This document shows positions 15,072 to 23,681 of a stretch of 27,417 bases of DNA, piece after piece (the first letter of the stretch is position 1; each line of letters begins with the position of its first letter). The DNA lies in assembly GCA_905197385.1 (NCBI GenBank), contig CAJJYO010000001.1, positions 1 to 27,417 of the forward strand. The letters run 5' to 3'. A program made the position numbers and the translations under genes. The stretch is from an uncultured Collinsella sp. (GTDB lineage Bacteria > Actinomycetota > Coriobacteriia > Coriobacteriales > Coriobacteriaceae). The notes below the pieces were generated by a model that made no database searches, was not told where the DNA came from, and worked only from the letters and a program-made list of their open reading frames with translations.

Positions 15072-15717
15072 GATAATAGTCCAGCTTCTTTTCGGCAGCG
15101 CCCAGCAGCATCTCGACCACAAAGTTAAAGACCCAGTAGATCAACGCCGCAATCGCAAACGGCACCATGCTCACCTGCGAGGCGACCAGCGCCTTGGCGG
15201 TCGAGAACATCTCACCCACACCGATGGCGAACGCCAGCGACGTGTCCTTGACCAGTGTGATGATCTCGTTGCCCATCGCCGGCAGAATACGCTTGGCGAC
15301 CTGCGGCATCACGATATACAGAAACGTCTGCAGACGCGAGTAGCCCAGCACCTCGGCGGCCTCATATTGACCGCGCGGAATCGACTGCAGGCCCGAGCGA
15401 TAGATCTCGGCAAAGTAGCCGGCGTAGTTGATGATGAATGCCACGACGCACGCCGTCCATTTGGAATCGGGCGTGAGCGAGATGCCAAACACGTAGTACG
15501 GGGCAAAGTAGATGGCAAACATCTGCAGCATGAGCGGCGTACCGCGCATGACCGAGATATAGATGCGCGCAATCCAGCGGAGCGGCGCAATTTTACTCAT
15601 GCGCATAAACGCCACGGGGATTCCCAGCGGAATCGACCCCAGCAGCGTCAGCACAAACAACTGCAAGCTGACCAAGAATCCCTGGCCAAGCATCTGCATC
15701 ATGACCTGAATAGACAA
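15064..15717 (-). CDS. Polar amino acid ABC transporter permease
   Basis: The protein is about 217 residues, with about five membrane segments in the HisMQ/GlnP pattern. It includes VSLQLFVLTLLGSIPLGIPV, the MRGTPLMLQMF motif and the EAA loop YEAAEVLGYSRLQTFLYIVM. The TTG at 15717 is chosen because GAAAGAGAG lies upstream at normal distance; the first ATG is at 15702. An earlier TTG at 15756 lacks a ribosome site. A 150-bp gap containing a long hairpin separates it from the binding-protein gene. Only one permease is encoded, so the channel is presumably a homodimer. Confidence 0.9.
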   Translation of the reverse strand: MSIQVMMQMLGQGFLVSLQLFVLTLLGSIPLGIPVAFMRMSKIAPLRWIARIYISVMRGTPLMLQMFAIYFAPYYVFGISLTPDSKWTACVVAFIINYAGYFAEIYRSGLQSIPRGQYEAAEVLGYSRLQTFLYIVMPQVAKRILPAMGNEIITLVKDTSLAFAIGVGEMFSTAKALVASQVSMVPFAIAALIYWVFNFVVEMLLGAAEKKLDYYHD

Positions 15718-15772
15718 CCTAAGCTCTCTTTCGCGACAACAGAACAGCAAACCCAATGCTAAAGCGGGTTTT

Positions 15773-15859
15773 CCAGGTGCTCGAGTTTGCCGTGAAAGAG
15801 GAGTGCCGCGTACTAAATGTACGCAAGCGACGGTTTGAACGGCAAAATCGGGTGCCTGG
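15773..15859. repeat. Long nested hairpin between binding-protein and permease genes
   Basis: Bases 15773-15793 pair with 15839-15859: 20 of 21 positions, including three G-U pairs, starting CCAGG/CCTGG and ending TTTGCCGT/ACGGCAAA. Inside, GCGTAC (15808-15813) and GTACGC (15819-15824) form a second perfect stem. No T-run follows on the minus strand, so this is not a classic terminator. It probably acts as an intercistronic mRNA structure or is a dispersed repeat. Confidence 0.65.
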
Positions 15860-15867
15860 GAAAGCCG

Positions 15868-16728
15868 CTATTTCAGAACCCAGTTGTCGAAGGAAAGACC
15901 GTAATCCGCATACTTGTCGCACAGGTCCTTGACCGTGCCGTCCTCATAGAGTGCCTTGAGCGACTCGGTCACGGCGTCGGCCGACTTGGTGTCCCCCTTC
16001 TTAAAGCCGACGGCGTAGTGCTCGCTGGACAGCGGCTCATCAAGCTGCGTATAAGCATCGGGCTTGGCGGCAAGCTGATACTGGGCAATCGAAAGGTCGC
16101 AAGCCACGGCATCGACCGCGCCGCTCTCGAGCTGCATAAAGGCCGTGTTGTACTCGCCGATCGTGTCGAGCGTGGCAAACGTCGCCGCCAGATCCTTCTG
16201 GTCACCCTCGAGCACATCCTGCGCAGCGGAATCGGTCTGGGTAATCGCGGTCTTACCGGCAAGATCGTCCCAGCTCTTGATGCCCGCATCCTTCTTTACC
16301 ACCAGCACCTGCTCGTTGAGCATGTACGGCTCGGAGAACGTGTAATCGTCCTCGCGACCCTCCATGGTAAAGCCGTTCCAGATGCAGTTGATGGCGCCCG
16401 AGTTAAGCAGCGTATCCTTGGCATCCCAGTCGATGGCCTCGTATTTGACCTCCCAGCCCTGCTTATCGGCAACAGCCTTGGCCAGATCGAGATCAAAGCC
16501 GGTGTACTCGCCATCGTCGCCCACAAAGCCGTACGGAGGATAGGACTTATCAAAGCCCACCACGAGCTTCTTGGACTCCGCAGCGCCCTTCACATCCTTG
16601 GCCGCGGCAGAGCCAGCAGCGGAGCCCTTGCCGGCACCACCGCCGCAACCGACAAGACCAAGGCCAAGCACCGTGGCGAGCGAGCCGGCTAGACCAACAA
16701 ACTGACGACGAGACATATCGGTATTCAT
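15868..16728 (-). CDS. Amino acid ABC transporter substrate-binding lipoprotein
   Basis: The 286-residue protein is of the SBP_bac_3 family. Its signal peptide has twin arginines (SRRQF, residues 6-10) and a lipobox LVGC with Cys28. This suggests Tat-compatible export and lipid anchoring outside the membrane. A Gly/Ala/Ser/Lys linker follows, then the binding domain from KLVVGFDKSYPPYGFVGDDG. The family motif EYTGFDLDLAKAVADK and the hinge region DSAAQDVLE are visible. Acidic or polar amino acid specificity is not assignable. GGGGGA precedes the ATG at 16728. It is first in the operon, with a good promoter upstream. Confidence 0.93.
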   Translation of the reverse strand: MNTDMSRRQFVGLAGSLATVLGLGLVGCGGGAGKGSAAGSAAAKDVKGAAESKKLVVGFDKSYPPYGFVGDDGEYTGFDLDLAKAVADKQGWEVKYEAIDWDAKDTLLNSGAINCIWNGFTMEGREDDYTFSEPYMLNEQVLVVKKDAGIKSWDDLAGKTAITQTDSAAQDVLEGDQKDLAATFATLDTIGEYNTAFMQLESGAVDAVACDLSIAQYQLAAKPDAYTQLDEPLSSEHYAVGFKKGDTKSADAVTESLKALYEDGTVKDLCDKYADYGLSFDNWVLK

Positions 16729-16746
16729 GGTATTCCCCCTTGATGG

Positions 16747-16813
16747 CACTTTAGTTAAGTAAAGTGAGTCGTGTAACGTCCAGAATCATACACTCTACCT
16801 TGATAAAGTACAA
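16747..16813 (-). promoter_or_regulatory. Promoter of the amino acid ABC operon with leader palindrome
   Basis: On the minus strand, TTGTAC (16808-16813) and TATGAT (16785-16790) are separated by exactly 17 bp. Just downstream, CACTTTA (16747-16753) and TAAAGTG (16760-16766) form a perfect 7-bp inverted repeat near the expected start of transcription, a possible operator. The remainder to 16954 contains only the plus-strand promoter area, with a TACAAT at 16910-16915. Confidence 0.6.
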
Positions 16814-16954
16814 GGGAGGGTTTGCCCGGCATGGGCGGGGAGCAAACATCGTTGGACTTATCACTGACACGAAATGGACGCTTGCATATCGTCCGCTAGC
16901 TTGGCACGGTACAATGCTTTCAGATTTCAATTTGTAAATTAGTGGGGTTAATTC

Positions 16955-18403
16955 ATGGCAGAATCTCGTGCGGAGCGTAAGGCTCGTCGTGCTTTGATCG
17001 AGGCGGCTGAGGGGTCGAAGGAGGAGAAATCTTCTACGAAATCCAAGTCTTCTAAAGCTGCAAAAAGCAAACCGACCAAGAGCAGAGCTAAGACCAAGCG
17101 TTCTGACTCTCGTCGAGGCGGGGATAAAGCGCCTCAGACTCGTTCCAAGCGCTCGCATAAAGATCGGGTTTCGTCTGCGCGTAAGGCCGTGGACCCCAAG
17201 TCTCCCTGTTCGATCATGAAATCTTGCGGTGGGTGCACGGCGCTCAATCGTCCTTATAAAAAGCAGTTGGCGGCTAAGCAGGCTGCTATGGAGGAGCTGT
17301 TTGCCGAGCTTTGTGAGCGCGAGAGCATTGCTGTCGATCCTATTCGCGGTATGGGCGTCACCCTTGGCGACCCGGGTAAATATCCTGCGCCGCGTGGCTT
17401 TCGTCATAAGGCTGCCACTCCCTTTGCTCCCGGTAAGGAGGGCGCTGTCCGTTGCGGTTTCTTTGAGCGCGGCACGCACAAGATCGTTGCCGTACCCGAA
17501 TGCCCCGTCGAGGCGTCGGGCGCTCGTCAGATTCTCAACGGCATCGCACGCGAAGCTGAGCGGTTGCATATTCCCGCCTTTAACGAGGACAAGCATCTGG
17601 GCTTGCTCCGCTATGCCGTCGTCCGCTGCGGTTGGCGTACCGACCAGGTCATGGTCACGCTCGTGACCGCTCAGCGCGACTTGCCGCATGCGCAGGAGTT
17701 CTTTGAGGCTGTCGCCGCACTCGATCCGTGCATCGTCACCGTCGCCCAAAACATCAACGGACGTCCCGGCAACGCCATCCTCGGCGAGGAAACCCGCATC
17801 GTGTATGGCGCCGAATGCATGCGCGACCAGCTGCTCGGCTGCGAATTCGACATCTCCCCCACCGCGTTTTATCAGACCAACCCGCAACAGACCGAGCTGC
17901 TCTATCAGCTCGCTATCGACGGCATGGATTTGCACCAGGGCGATGTGCTCATGGATGCCTACTGTGGCAGCGGTACCATCGGTCTTTGCGCAGTTAAAGA
18001 TGCCCAGAAAAAGGGCATCGGCATTATGCTGCTCGGCGTGGAGCGCAACCCGGCGGGCATTGCCGACGCACGTCGCAATGCCGAGCTCAACGGCCTCACC
18101 CGCAGCGCCTGGTTTATGGCCGACGACGCCACCGATTGCATCCTGGATGCCGCCGATAACAACGAGCGGGTCGATGTCCTTTCCATCGATCCGCCGCGCG
18201 CCGGCTCTACCCCCGAGTTCCTCGAAGCTGCCTGCGCGCTTAAGCCGCGCCGCATCACCTATATCAGCTGCAACCCCGTAACTCAAGAGCGCGACCTGCA
18301 TCAGCTCCTCGACGGAGGCTATTGCCTGCTCAAGATCACGCCCGTCGACATGTTCCCTCACACCGACCACACCGAAACCGTAGCGGTCCTCGAACGCCGC
18401 TAA
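16955..18403 (+). CDS. 23S rRNA (uracil-C5)-methyltransferase, RlmD/RumA family
   Basis: The 482-residue protein has an iron-sulfur motif at Cys85, Cys91, Cys94 (CSIMKSCGGC) and Cys182 (ECPVE). The SAM-binding DAYCGSGTIGL (333-343), SIDPPRAG (409-416) and catalytic Cys438 in YISCNP follow. This is the TrmA/RumA group that methylates uridine C5 in rRNA or tRNA; substrate site not proved. Residues 1-80 are a Lys/Ser/Arg-rich, probably disordered tail in place of the usual TRAM domain. Codons at the 5' end (cgt, tct, aag, gct) differ from the c-ending codons later in the gene. The ATG at 16955 lies behind GGGG at about 11 bases. It is divergent from the ABC operon. Confidence 0.88.
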   Translation: MAESRAERKARRALIEAAEGSKEEKSSTKSKSSKAAKSKPTKSRAKTKRSDSRRGGDKAPQTRSKRSHKDRVSSARKAVDPKSPCSIMKSCGGCTALNRPYKKQLAAKQAAMEELFAELCERESIAVDPIRGMGVTLGDPGKYPAPRGFRHKAATPFAPGKEGAVRCGFFERGTHKIVAVPECPVEASGARQILNGIAREAERLHIPAFNEDKHLGLLRYAVVRCGWRTDQVMVTLVTAQRDLPHAQEFFEAVAALDPCIVTVAQNINGRPGNAILGEETRIVYGAECMRDQLLGCEFDISPTAFYQTNPQQTELLYQLAIDGMDLHQGDVLMDAYCGSGTIGLCAVKDAQKKGIGIMLLGVERNPAGIADARRNAELNGLTRSAWFMADDATDCILDAADNNERVDVLSIDPPRAGSTPEFLEAACALKPRRITYISCNPVTQERDLHQLLDGGYCLLKITPVDMFPHTDHTETVAVLERR

Positions 18404-18431
18404 CCGACCTCAGTAGATTTTTGGGACAAGA

Positions 18432-18461
18432 AAGGGGGCGACCCGCCTGGGCCGCCCCCTT
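18432..18461. terminator. Bidirectional terminator
   Basis: AAGGGGGCGACCC and GGGCCGCCCCCTT form a 13-bp stem with one mismatch and a 4-base loop. It lies between the convergent methyltransferase and PHP genes. Confidence 0.85.
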
Positions 18462-18481
18462 CGCTTGGTTTATAAACTCCG

Positions 18482-19303
18482 CTACATCCCATTGCGCAGA
18501 TCGCACACGCCGGCTGCCGCCATCTCGCGCAGCAGCGTCTCGCGGTCGCGCGTCACGATCAAATCTAGCGGGAAGTGAATCTCGTCGAGCATCTTGCGCG
18601 CGTGATCGAGCTTGCCAATGGCCATGCCAATGTGGGCATCGGTTGACACGCCAATGCCCACGCCCAGCTCGGCGCAGCGCTCGGCGATCTTGCGGCATAC
18701 GGCCCAATGCTCAGTGTCGACACCGTGTTCAAGACTATGGTTGTTGATCTCGATAATCTTGTGCTTGGCCTTAGCTGCCAACAGCACCTCGTCGATATCG
18801 AACGGCACGCCCGAACGCCCCGTGTGACCCAGCATGAACACCTTGGGGTGCTCCAGGGCATTGATATACATCTCGGTCGTCTGGGCCAGCGTCGCGCCTT
18901 CAGCAATCTGCGGATTATGCACGCTCGCAACCAAATAATCCAAATTTCGCGTAACCAAATCGAACAGCGAATGCTGACGGCTGTACGAATCACCGGCAAT
19001 ATCGAGCGTGACAGGAGTGTCCTCGCCAAACAGGCTTCCGTCCAGCGAAACGATATCGGCCTCGGCACCACGCAGCACCAGCACGCCGCTCCAAATGCGC
19101 GGCCAGATATCCTGGTTGATAAAGAATTGGTAACTGCGCAGGTCATTGGGGCAAGCCGTAACCATAGAGCTCAGATGGTCGGCAGATCCGAGCACCTGCA
19201 GGCCACGCTCTGCCGCCCAGTACACATTCTCCTCAATGGTCGAATATGCATGCGCAGAGAATATCGTATGGGTATGAATGTCACAAGAAAGCAGGTAGGG
19301 CAT
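18482..19303 (-). CDS. PHP-domain phosphoesterase (YcdX-like)
   Basis: The 273-residue protein carries the polymerase-and-histidinol-phosphatase metal motifs in order: CDIHTHTIFSAHAY (7-20), GSADH (39-43), RGAEADIV, VASVHN, LGHTGR, EINNHS and STDAHIG. These form a trinuclear metal site. The arrangement resembles E. coli YcdX and related phosphatases rather than DNA polymerase-linked PHP. The physiological phosphoester is unknown. AAGGAGA lies four bases before the ATG. It is minus strand, downstream of the aminotransferase gene by 165 bp, with a possible terminator between. Confidence 0.9.
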   Translation of the reverse strand: MPYLLSCDIHTHTIFSAHAYSTIEENVYWAAERGLQVLGSADHLSSMVTACPNDLRSYQFFINQDIWPRIWSGVLVLRGAEADIVSLDGSLFGEDTPVTLDIAGDSYSRQHSLFDLVTRNLDYLVASVHNPQIAEGATLAQTTEMYINALEHPKVFMLGHTGRSGVPFDIDEVLLAAKAKHKIIEINNHSLEHGVDTEHWAVCRKIAERCAELGVGIGVSTDAHIGMAIGKLDHARKMLDEIHFPLDLIVTRDRETLLREMAAAGVCDLRNGM

Positions 19304-19403
19304 CAGGTCTCCTTATCTGGCACGGCCGTCGCTTATATTCATTGTACGCATAGCCTTCGATAGTCGTAAAACCACTCCATCCCAAAGACACAACGTCCAT
19401 GAC

Positions 19404-19434
19404 AACGGGGTCTGGCTTAACACCAAACCCCGTT
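19404..19434 (-). terminator. Hairpin downstream of the aminotransferase gene
   Basis: AACGGGGT (19404-19411) pairs with ACCCCGTT (19427-19434), with inner TGG/CCA. The minus-strand T-run is poor, so it may be a weak terminator or another GGGGTCTG-type intergenic element. Confidence 0.45.
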
Positions 19435-19468
19435 TCACGTAAAACATTGTAGGCAGAGCGCTTTACTT

Positions 19469-20653
19469 TTAACGATACTCGTCCGCCAACTGTTTCCAAG
19501 CGGGTAGCGAATTGATAATCGTTTCGTAACTCACGCAATAGCCCAGGCGGAACCAACCCGGCATACCAAAGCTGTCCGAGGGAACCGCAAGCAACTCATA
19601 CTTCTTTGCACGCTCGCAAAACGCATTCGCATCGGGTTCCAGCGCCTTCACCCACAGGTAGAATGCACCATCCGGCTCAACATAGGTGTAGCCGTACTCC
19701 GCTAGTGCGTCGGTAAGCGCGGTGCGGTTGCGCGCATAGGCCTCGACATCGCTCGGCTCATCGATGCAATCGATGATTACGCGCTGGAAGAGTGCCGGTG
19801 CGCATACAAAACCTAGCGTACGGGCAGCACCCGCAACAGCCGGCATCAGACGGGCAGCCTGCGGATTGGTGTTGGGAACCAAGATCCACCCCACGCGCTC
19901 GCCCGGCAGCGACAGCGACTTGGAATACGAGTAGCACACGATGGTGTGCTCGTAGATCGAGGGCACCCAAGGCACCTCGGCACCGTACACAATCTCGCGG
20001 TACGGCTCATCCGAGATGAGCATAATCGGATTCTCGGGATCGCGCTGAGCGTTGGCCTCGCGCAGAACATTGGCCAGTCGCGTCAGCGTGTCGCATGTAT
20101 ATACGGCACCGGTCGGATTGTTGGGAGAGTCAATGATGACGGCCGCCGTCTTATCGCTGATCGCCTTGAGCACGTTGTCCACGCTCAGCTGGAACGTATC
20201 TTCATCGGCGAGCGCCTCAACACACGTACAGCCGGCCTTCTCAATCCAAACGCGATACTCCGGAAAGTACGGGGCGATAACAATAACCTCGTCGCCCGGG
20301 TTCGTAACGGCGTTGAGCGTGCAGGTGAGCGAAGCCGCGGCACCCACCGTCATAAATACGTCTTTGCCCTCATAGCTCGTGCCAAAGCGGCGGTTGAGCG
20401 ATTCGGCCACAGCGGCACGACATTGCGGCAGGCCCGGTGCGGGCGTGTAGCCGTGCAGCTGGTCGCTCGGCAGCTCCAGGGCCTTCTTAATGGACTCCGC
20501 CACAGCAGCGGGTGCCGGAACGCTCGGATTGCCCAGCGAAAAATCGAATACGTTTTCCGCACCGATCTGCGCCTTGCGCTCAAGGCCATAGCTAAAAATC
20601 TCACGGATGATGGAGCTTTCCGCACCGCGAGCATACATAGTTTCGTTGATCAT
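19469..20653 (-). CDS. Pyridoxal-phosphate-dependent aminotransferase, class I
   Basis: The 394-residue fold-type I aminotransferase is AspC/AlaT-like. DFSLGNPSVPAP is the substrate-arm motif. VGAAASLT is the phosphate cup, and SPNNPTG (176-182) and SDEPYRE (Asp215) bind the cofactor ring. YSYSKSLSLPGERVGW carries Lys245, the Schiff-base lysine. The C-terminal substrate Arg lies in GWFRLGYC. It is probably aspartate or aromatic aminotransferase-like; specificity is not decidable. The start at 20653 has AAGGGGA upstream. A longer in-frame version would run back into the palindrome at 20714-20773 and is not credible. A TACAAT -10-like hexamer lies at 20678-20683 (minus). Confidence 0.93.
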   Translation of the reverse strand: MINETMYARGAESSIIREIFSYGLERKAQIGAENVFDFSLGNPSVPAPAAVAESIKKALELPSDQLHGYTPAPGLPQCRAAVAESLNRRFGTSYEGKDVFMTVGAAASLTCTLNAVTNPGDEVIVIAPYFPEYRVWIEKAGCTCVEALADEDTFQLSVDNVLKAISDKTAAVIIDSPNNPTGAVYTCDTLTRLANVLREANAQRDPENPIMLISDEPYREIVYGAEVPWVPSIYEHTIVCYSYSKSLSLPGERVGWILVPNTNPQAARLMPAVAGAARTLGFVCAPALFQRVIIDCIDEPSDVEAYARNRTALTDALAEYGYTYVEPDGAFYLWVKALEPDANAFCERAKKYELLAVPSDSFGMPGWFRLGYCVSYETIINSLPAWKQLADEYR

Positions 20654-20713
20654 CTGTTCCCCTTTCGCATAGGCGCTATTGTACGCTTTAGCCGAGCAAA
20701 GTGCCGCAGCAAT

Positions 20714-20773
20714 GTTGATTGGGGACAGACTTAAATGCGTGAAAACGCTCATTTAAGTCTGTCCCCAATCAAC
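20714..20773. repeat. Perfect 24-bp inverted repeat (REP-like element)
   Basis: Bases 20714-20737 and 20750-20773 are exact reverse complements, beginning GTTGATTGGGGACAGACTTA. The 12-base centre can form a further GCGT/ACGC stem closed by a GAAA loop. The GGGGACAGACTT core resembles palindromes linked to REP-associated (Y1) transposases. No transposase gene is nearby. It lies upstream of the aminotransferase promoter candidate and beyond the ftsH terminator. Confidence 0.75.
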
Positions 20774-20799
20774 AGACGGCCCCATATCGCTCAAAAGAA

Positions 20800-20831
20800 A
20801 AAGCCTCCGCAGGTTTCCCCGCGGAGGCTTT
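20800..20831 (-). terminator. Terminator of the tilS-hpt-ftsH cluster
   Basis: AAAGCCTCCGC (20800-20810) pairs perfectly with GCGGAGGCTTT (20821-20831) across 10 bases. On the minus strand TTTTTCTTTT follows. Confidence 0.92.
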
Positions 20832-20842
20832 CGCCACAAAGA

Positions 20843-22984
20843 CTATTTGTCGGCGTCGGTGTCGGCATCGGCATCGACGACGGCATGGTCATCGTCAGCA
20901 TTATCGGATGCGGCTTCGGCATCCTCCTGCATGGCCGCCTGCGCAAAGGCCGCGGCATCAGCCGCCAGCTCCTCCTCGCTCATACGAGGCGCGCGCTTCT
21001 TGGTCGGCATGCCGGCCGCCTTGGCATTGCGCTCCTCCTTGGCCGCCAGGATATCGCCCTCGCGCTCAAGGGAGGCATTCCCCTCGTTGTCGAGCAGGGC
21101 GTTCACGGCGTCGCCTTCGACGGTCTCGCGCTCAAGCAGCACCTTCGCCATCAGATCGAGCTGATCGCGACGGGCGTCCAGGATCTCGACCGCACGACGA
21201 TGGGCTTCGCGCATGATGCGCTGAACCTCGATATCGATGCGGCGTGCCGTCTCCTCGGAGTAATCCTGGTGATCGGCGTAATCGCGACCAAGGAACACCT
21301 GATGCTGCGCCTCGCCAAACACTTGCGTGCCCAGCTCCTCGCTCATGCCCAGACGCGTAACCATCTCGCGCGCCATCTTGGTCGCACGCTCCAGGTCGTT
21401 GCTCGCGCCCGACGTGATGTCATCGCACATGAGCTCCTCGGCAACGCGACCGCCCAAGAACACGGCGAGCTCGTCGAGCATCTCGTTCTTGGTCTTGAGG
21501 AAGTGGTCCTCCTGCGGAAGCTGCAGCGTGTAGCCCAGGGCCTGACCGCGGCTGACGATCGAGATCTTATGAACCGGATCGGAGTGCTCCAGGATGTGGC
21601 CCACCAAAGCGTGACCGCTCTCGTGGTAGGCAATCGTGGTGCGCTCGGCCTCGGTCATCACGCGACCCTTGCGTTGCGGTCCGGCAATCACGCGCTCCAT
21701 CGACTCCTCGACCTCGTCCATCGAGATCACGGAACGATGACGGCGAGCGGCCAGCAGCGCAGACTCGTTGAGCAGGTTCGCCAAATCGGCACCAGTAAAG
21801 CCAACGGTCATCTGGGCGAGCTTCTCAAACTTAACGTCCTCGTCCATCGGCTTGTTCTCCGCATGCACGCGCAAGATCTGCTCGCGGCCCTTCACATCCG
21901 GACGGTCGACCGTAACCTGACGATCAAAACGGCCGGGACGCAGCAATGCCGGATCCAGGATGTCAGGACGGTTGGTCGCAGCGATCAGGATGACCGACTC
22001 GCTTTCCTCAAAGCCGTCCATCTCGACCAGCAGCTGGTTGAGCGTCTGCTCGCGCTCGTCGTGACCGCCGCCCAAGCCAGCTCCGCGCTGACGTCCCACG
22101 GCATCGATCTCATCGATGAAGATGATCGACGGGGCCTGGGACTTGGCCTCCTTAAAGAGGTCACGCACGCGGCTGGCACCGACACCTACGAACATCTCGA
22201 CAAAGTCGGAACCCGAGATACTAAAGAACGGCACGCCCGCCTCGCCGGCAACGGCCTTGGCCAGCAGCGTTTTACCGGTGCCCGGAGGGCCAACCAGCAA
22301 CACGCCACGCGGGATCTTGGCGCCCAGCTTGCGATAGCGATCCGGATCGCTCAAAAAGTCACGGATCTCCTCGAGCTCCTCGACTGCCTCGTCCACGCCG
22401 GCAACGTCTTCAAACTTGACCTTGGGGCGTGTGGCCTCGTTGGTCTTGGCGTTGGTCTTGCCAAACTGCATGTTCCTGTTGTTGGCGCCCATCATCTGGC
22501 GCATAAAGTAGAACATGATGGCGATAAGGGCGATCGTCGGAAGCACACTCATCGCCAGGTCGCCCCAAAAATCGGGATCGTTGGTGTTGACGATGTACTT
22601 GGTATCGGGGTGCTCCGCCATAAGCTCGGCAAGCGAATCGGAGCCGACATAGGTCGAGGAGAAGCTCTTGAGCTCGCTCGTATCGCCCTTGTCCTTCTTC
22701 GTCTTCCAGTAATGACCCGTCACGCTTCCGTCTTGAACCGTATAGGTCAGATCTTCGACGCGATCCTGCTTGATGGCACTCACCATCTCGCTCGTCGCGA
22801 GCTTAACGGTATTGCTGGAATTGGCAAAGCCGGAGCCCATGTTAAAGAAGGCGTAGCCCAGGAGCGCGCAAGCCAAAATAAAATACAGCCAGCCCGTACG
22901 CGTGGGCTTCTTGCCTCCGGGCACCCCCGGGATCTTAGGCTCCCGGGGAGTCTGGGAATTGTTATCGTTACGGTCGTCGGGCAT
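20843..22984 (-). CDS. ftsH: ATP-dependent zinc metalloprotease FtsH
   Basis: The 713-residue membrane AAA protease has membrane segments at about 32-49 and 143-161, with an extracytoplasmic domain between. Walker A GPPGTGKT is at 232-239 and Walker B IIFIDEID at 287-294. The second region of homology includes RPGRFDRQV. The zinc motif is HESGH (454-458), and the third ligand lies in the [14 protein letters not shown] region. It degrades damaged membrane and regulatory proteins as a hexamer. The C-terminus is a long acidic Asp/Ala tail. The ATG follows the hpt stop by one base, and GGAGG within hpt is about 12 bases upstream, so the two are translationally coupled. Confidence 0.97.
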   Translation of the reverse strand: MPDDRNDNNSQTPREPKIPGVPGGKKPTRTGWLYFILACALLGYAFFNMGSGFANSSNTVKLATSEMVSAIKQDRVEDLTYTVQDGSVTGHYWKTKKDKGDTSELKSFSSTYVGSDSLAELMAEHPDTKYIVNTNDPDFWGDLAMSVLPTIALIAIMFYFMRQMMGANNRNMQFGKTNAKTNEATRPKVKFEDVAGVDEAVEELEEIRDFLSDPDRYRKLGAKIPRGVLLVGPPGTGKTLLAKAVAGEAGVPFFSISGSDFVEMFVGVGASRVRDLFKEAKSQAPSIIFIDEIDAVGRQRGAGLGGGHDEREQTLNQLLVEMDGFEESESVILIAATNRPDILDPALLRPGRFDRQVTVDRPDVKGREQILRVHAENKPMDEDVKFEKLAQMTVGFTGADLANLLNESALLAARRHRSVISMDEVEESMERVIAGPQRKGRVMTEAERTTIAYHESGHALVGHILEHSDPVHKISIVSRGQALGYTLQLPQEDHFLKTKNEMLDELAVFLGGRVAEELMCDDITSGASNDLERATKMAREMVTRLGMSEELGTQVFGEAQHQVFLGRDYADHQDYSEETARRIDIEVQRIMREAHRRAVEILDARRDQLDLMAKVLLERETVEGDAVNALLDNEGNASLEREGDILAAKEERNAKAAGMPTKKRAPRMSEEELAADAAAFAQAAMQEDAEAASDNADDDHAVVDADADTDADK

Positions 22985-22985
22985 C

Positions 22986-23534
22986 TTACGAATAAACCTC
23001 CGGTTTCAAAATGCCCAGATACGGAAGGTTACGATAGCGCTCGACATAGTCGAGGCCGTAGCCCACCACAAAGGCATCGGGGCAATGGGTTCCAACATAC
23101 TTGGGCGTGATGGCCGAGGTACGGTCCTCAACGTCCTTCCACAGGAAGGCGGCGACCTCCAGAGAAGCGGGCTTGCGGCTCTCGAGGTTCTTCATCAGAT
23201 ACTTGAGCGTCAGGCCCGAGTCCAGAATGTCCTCAACGATCAGCACGTCGCGACCGCGGATGTCGATATCCAGATCCTTAATGATACGCACGATACCCGA
23301 GGACTTCACACCGTCGCCATAGCTCGAAACAGCCATGAAATCGATGTTGGTCGGCAGCTCGATCTTGCGCATCAGGTCGCCCATAAAGACCACGGCACCG
23401 CGCAGGACCGCAATCAGCACCAGATCCTTACCCGCGTAGTCGCGCGTAATCTCCTCGCCCAGGCGAGAGACGATACCGTCGATATCCTCCTGCGTGAACA
23501 GAACCTTCTCGATATCCGGATGTTGAGAAGCCAT
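22986..23534 (-). CDS. hpt: Hypoxanthine phosphoribosyltransferase
   Basis: The 182-residue purine salvage enzyme converts hypoxanthine or guanine plus PRPP to IMP or GMP. The PRPP-binding motif VLIVEDILDSGLT is at 97-109. The flexible-loop Ser-Tyr is in MAVSSYGDG (67-75). The base-binding region FVVGYGLDYVERYRNLPYLG is near the C-terminus. AAAGGG precedes the ATG. The tilS-hpt-ftsH order is the widely conserved one in Gram-positive bacteria and supports all three calls. Confidence 0.96.
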   Translation of the reverse strand: MASQHPDIEKVLFTQEDIDGIVSRLGEEITRDYAGKDLVLIAVLRGAVVFMGDLMRKIELPTNIDFMAVSSYGDGVKSSGIVRIIKDLDIDIRGRDVLIVEDILDSGLTLKYLMKNLESRKPASLEVAAFLWKDVEDRTSAITPKYVGTHCPDAFVVGYGLDYVERYRNLPYLGILKPEVYS

Positions 23535-23681
23535 GACAACCCTTTCTTGTGCTTATCGCCCACACACCGCCGTATGGACGCGAACTTCACATTCTAGCAG
23601 CGCACGGGGTAAATTTACCAGCCCGTGCGCCATCAGCGCGGGAATACCGTCAACGTCGCACAGAATAGCAGACGTGGGACG

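Noticed and set aside
14289..16692. Several long plus-strand frames opposite the amino acid ABC genes
   Set aside because: All overlap genes with complete ABC motifs and show no domain or ribosome site of their own.
16751..18370. A 539-codon open frame on the minus strand
   Set aside because: It is antisense to the RNA methyltransferase gene, whose Fe-S and SAM motifs are clear. It would also run through the ABC operon promoter.
20735..23110. A 791-codon open frame on the plus strand
   Set aside because: It is antisense to ftsH and starts inside the palindrome. The ftsH protein has all family motifs; this frame has none.
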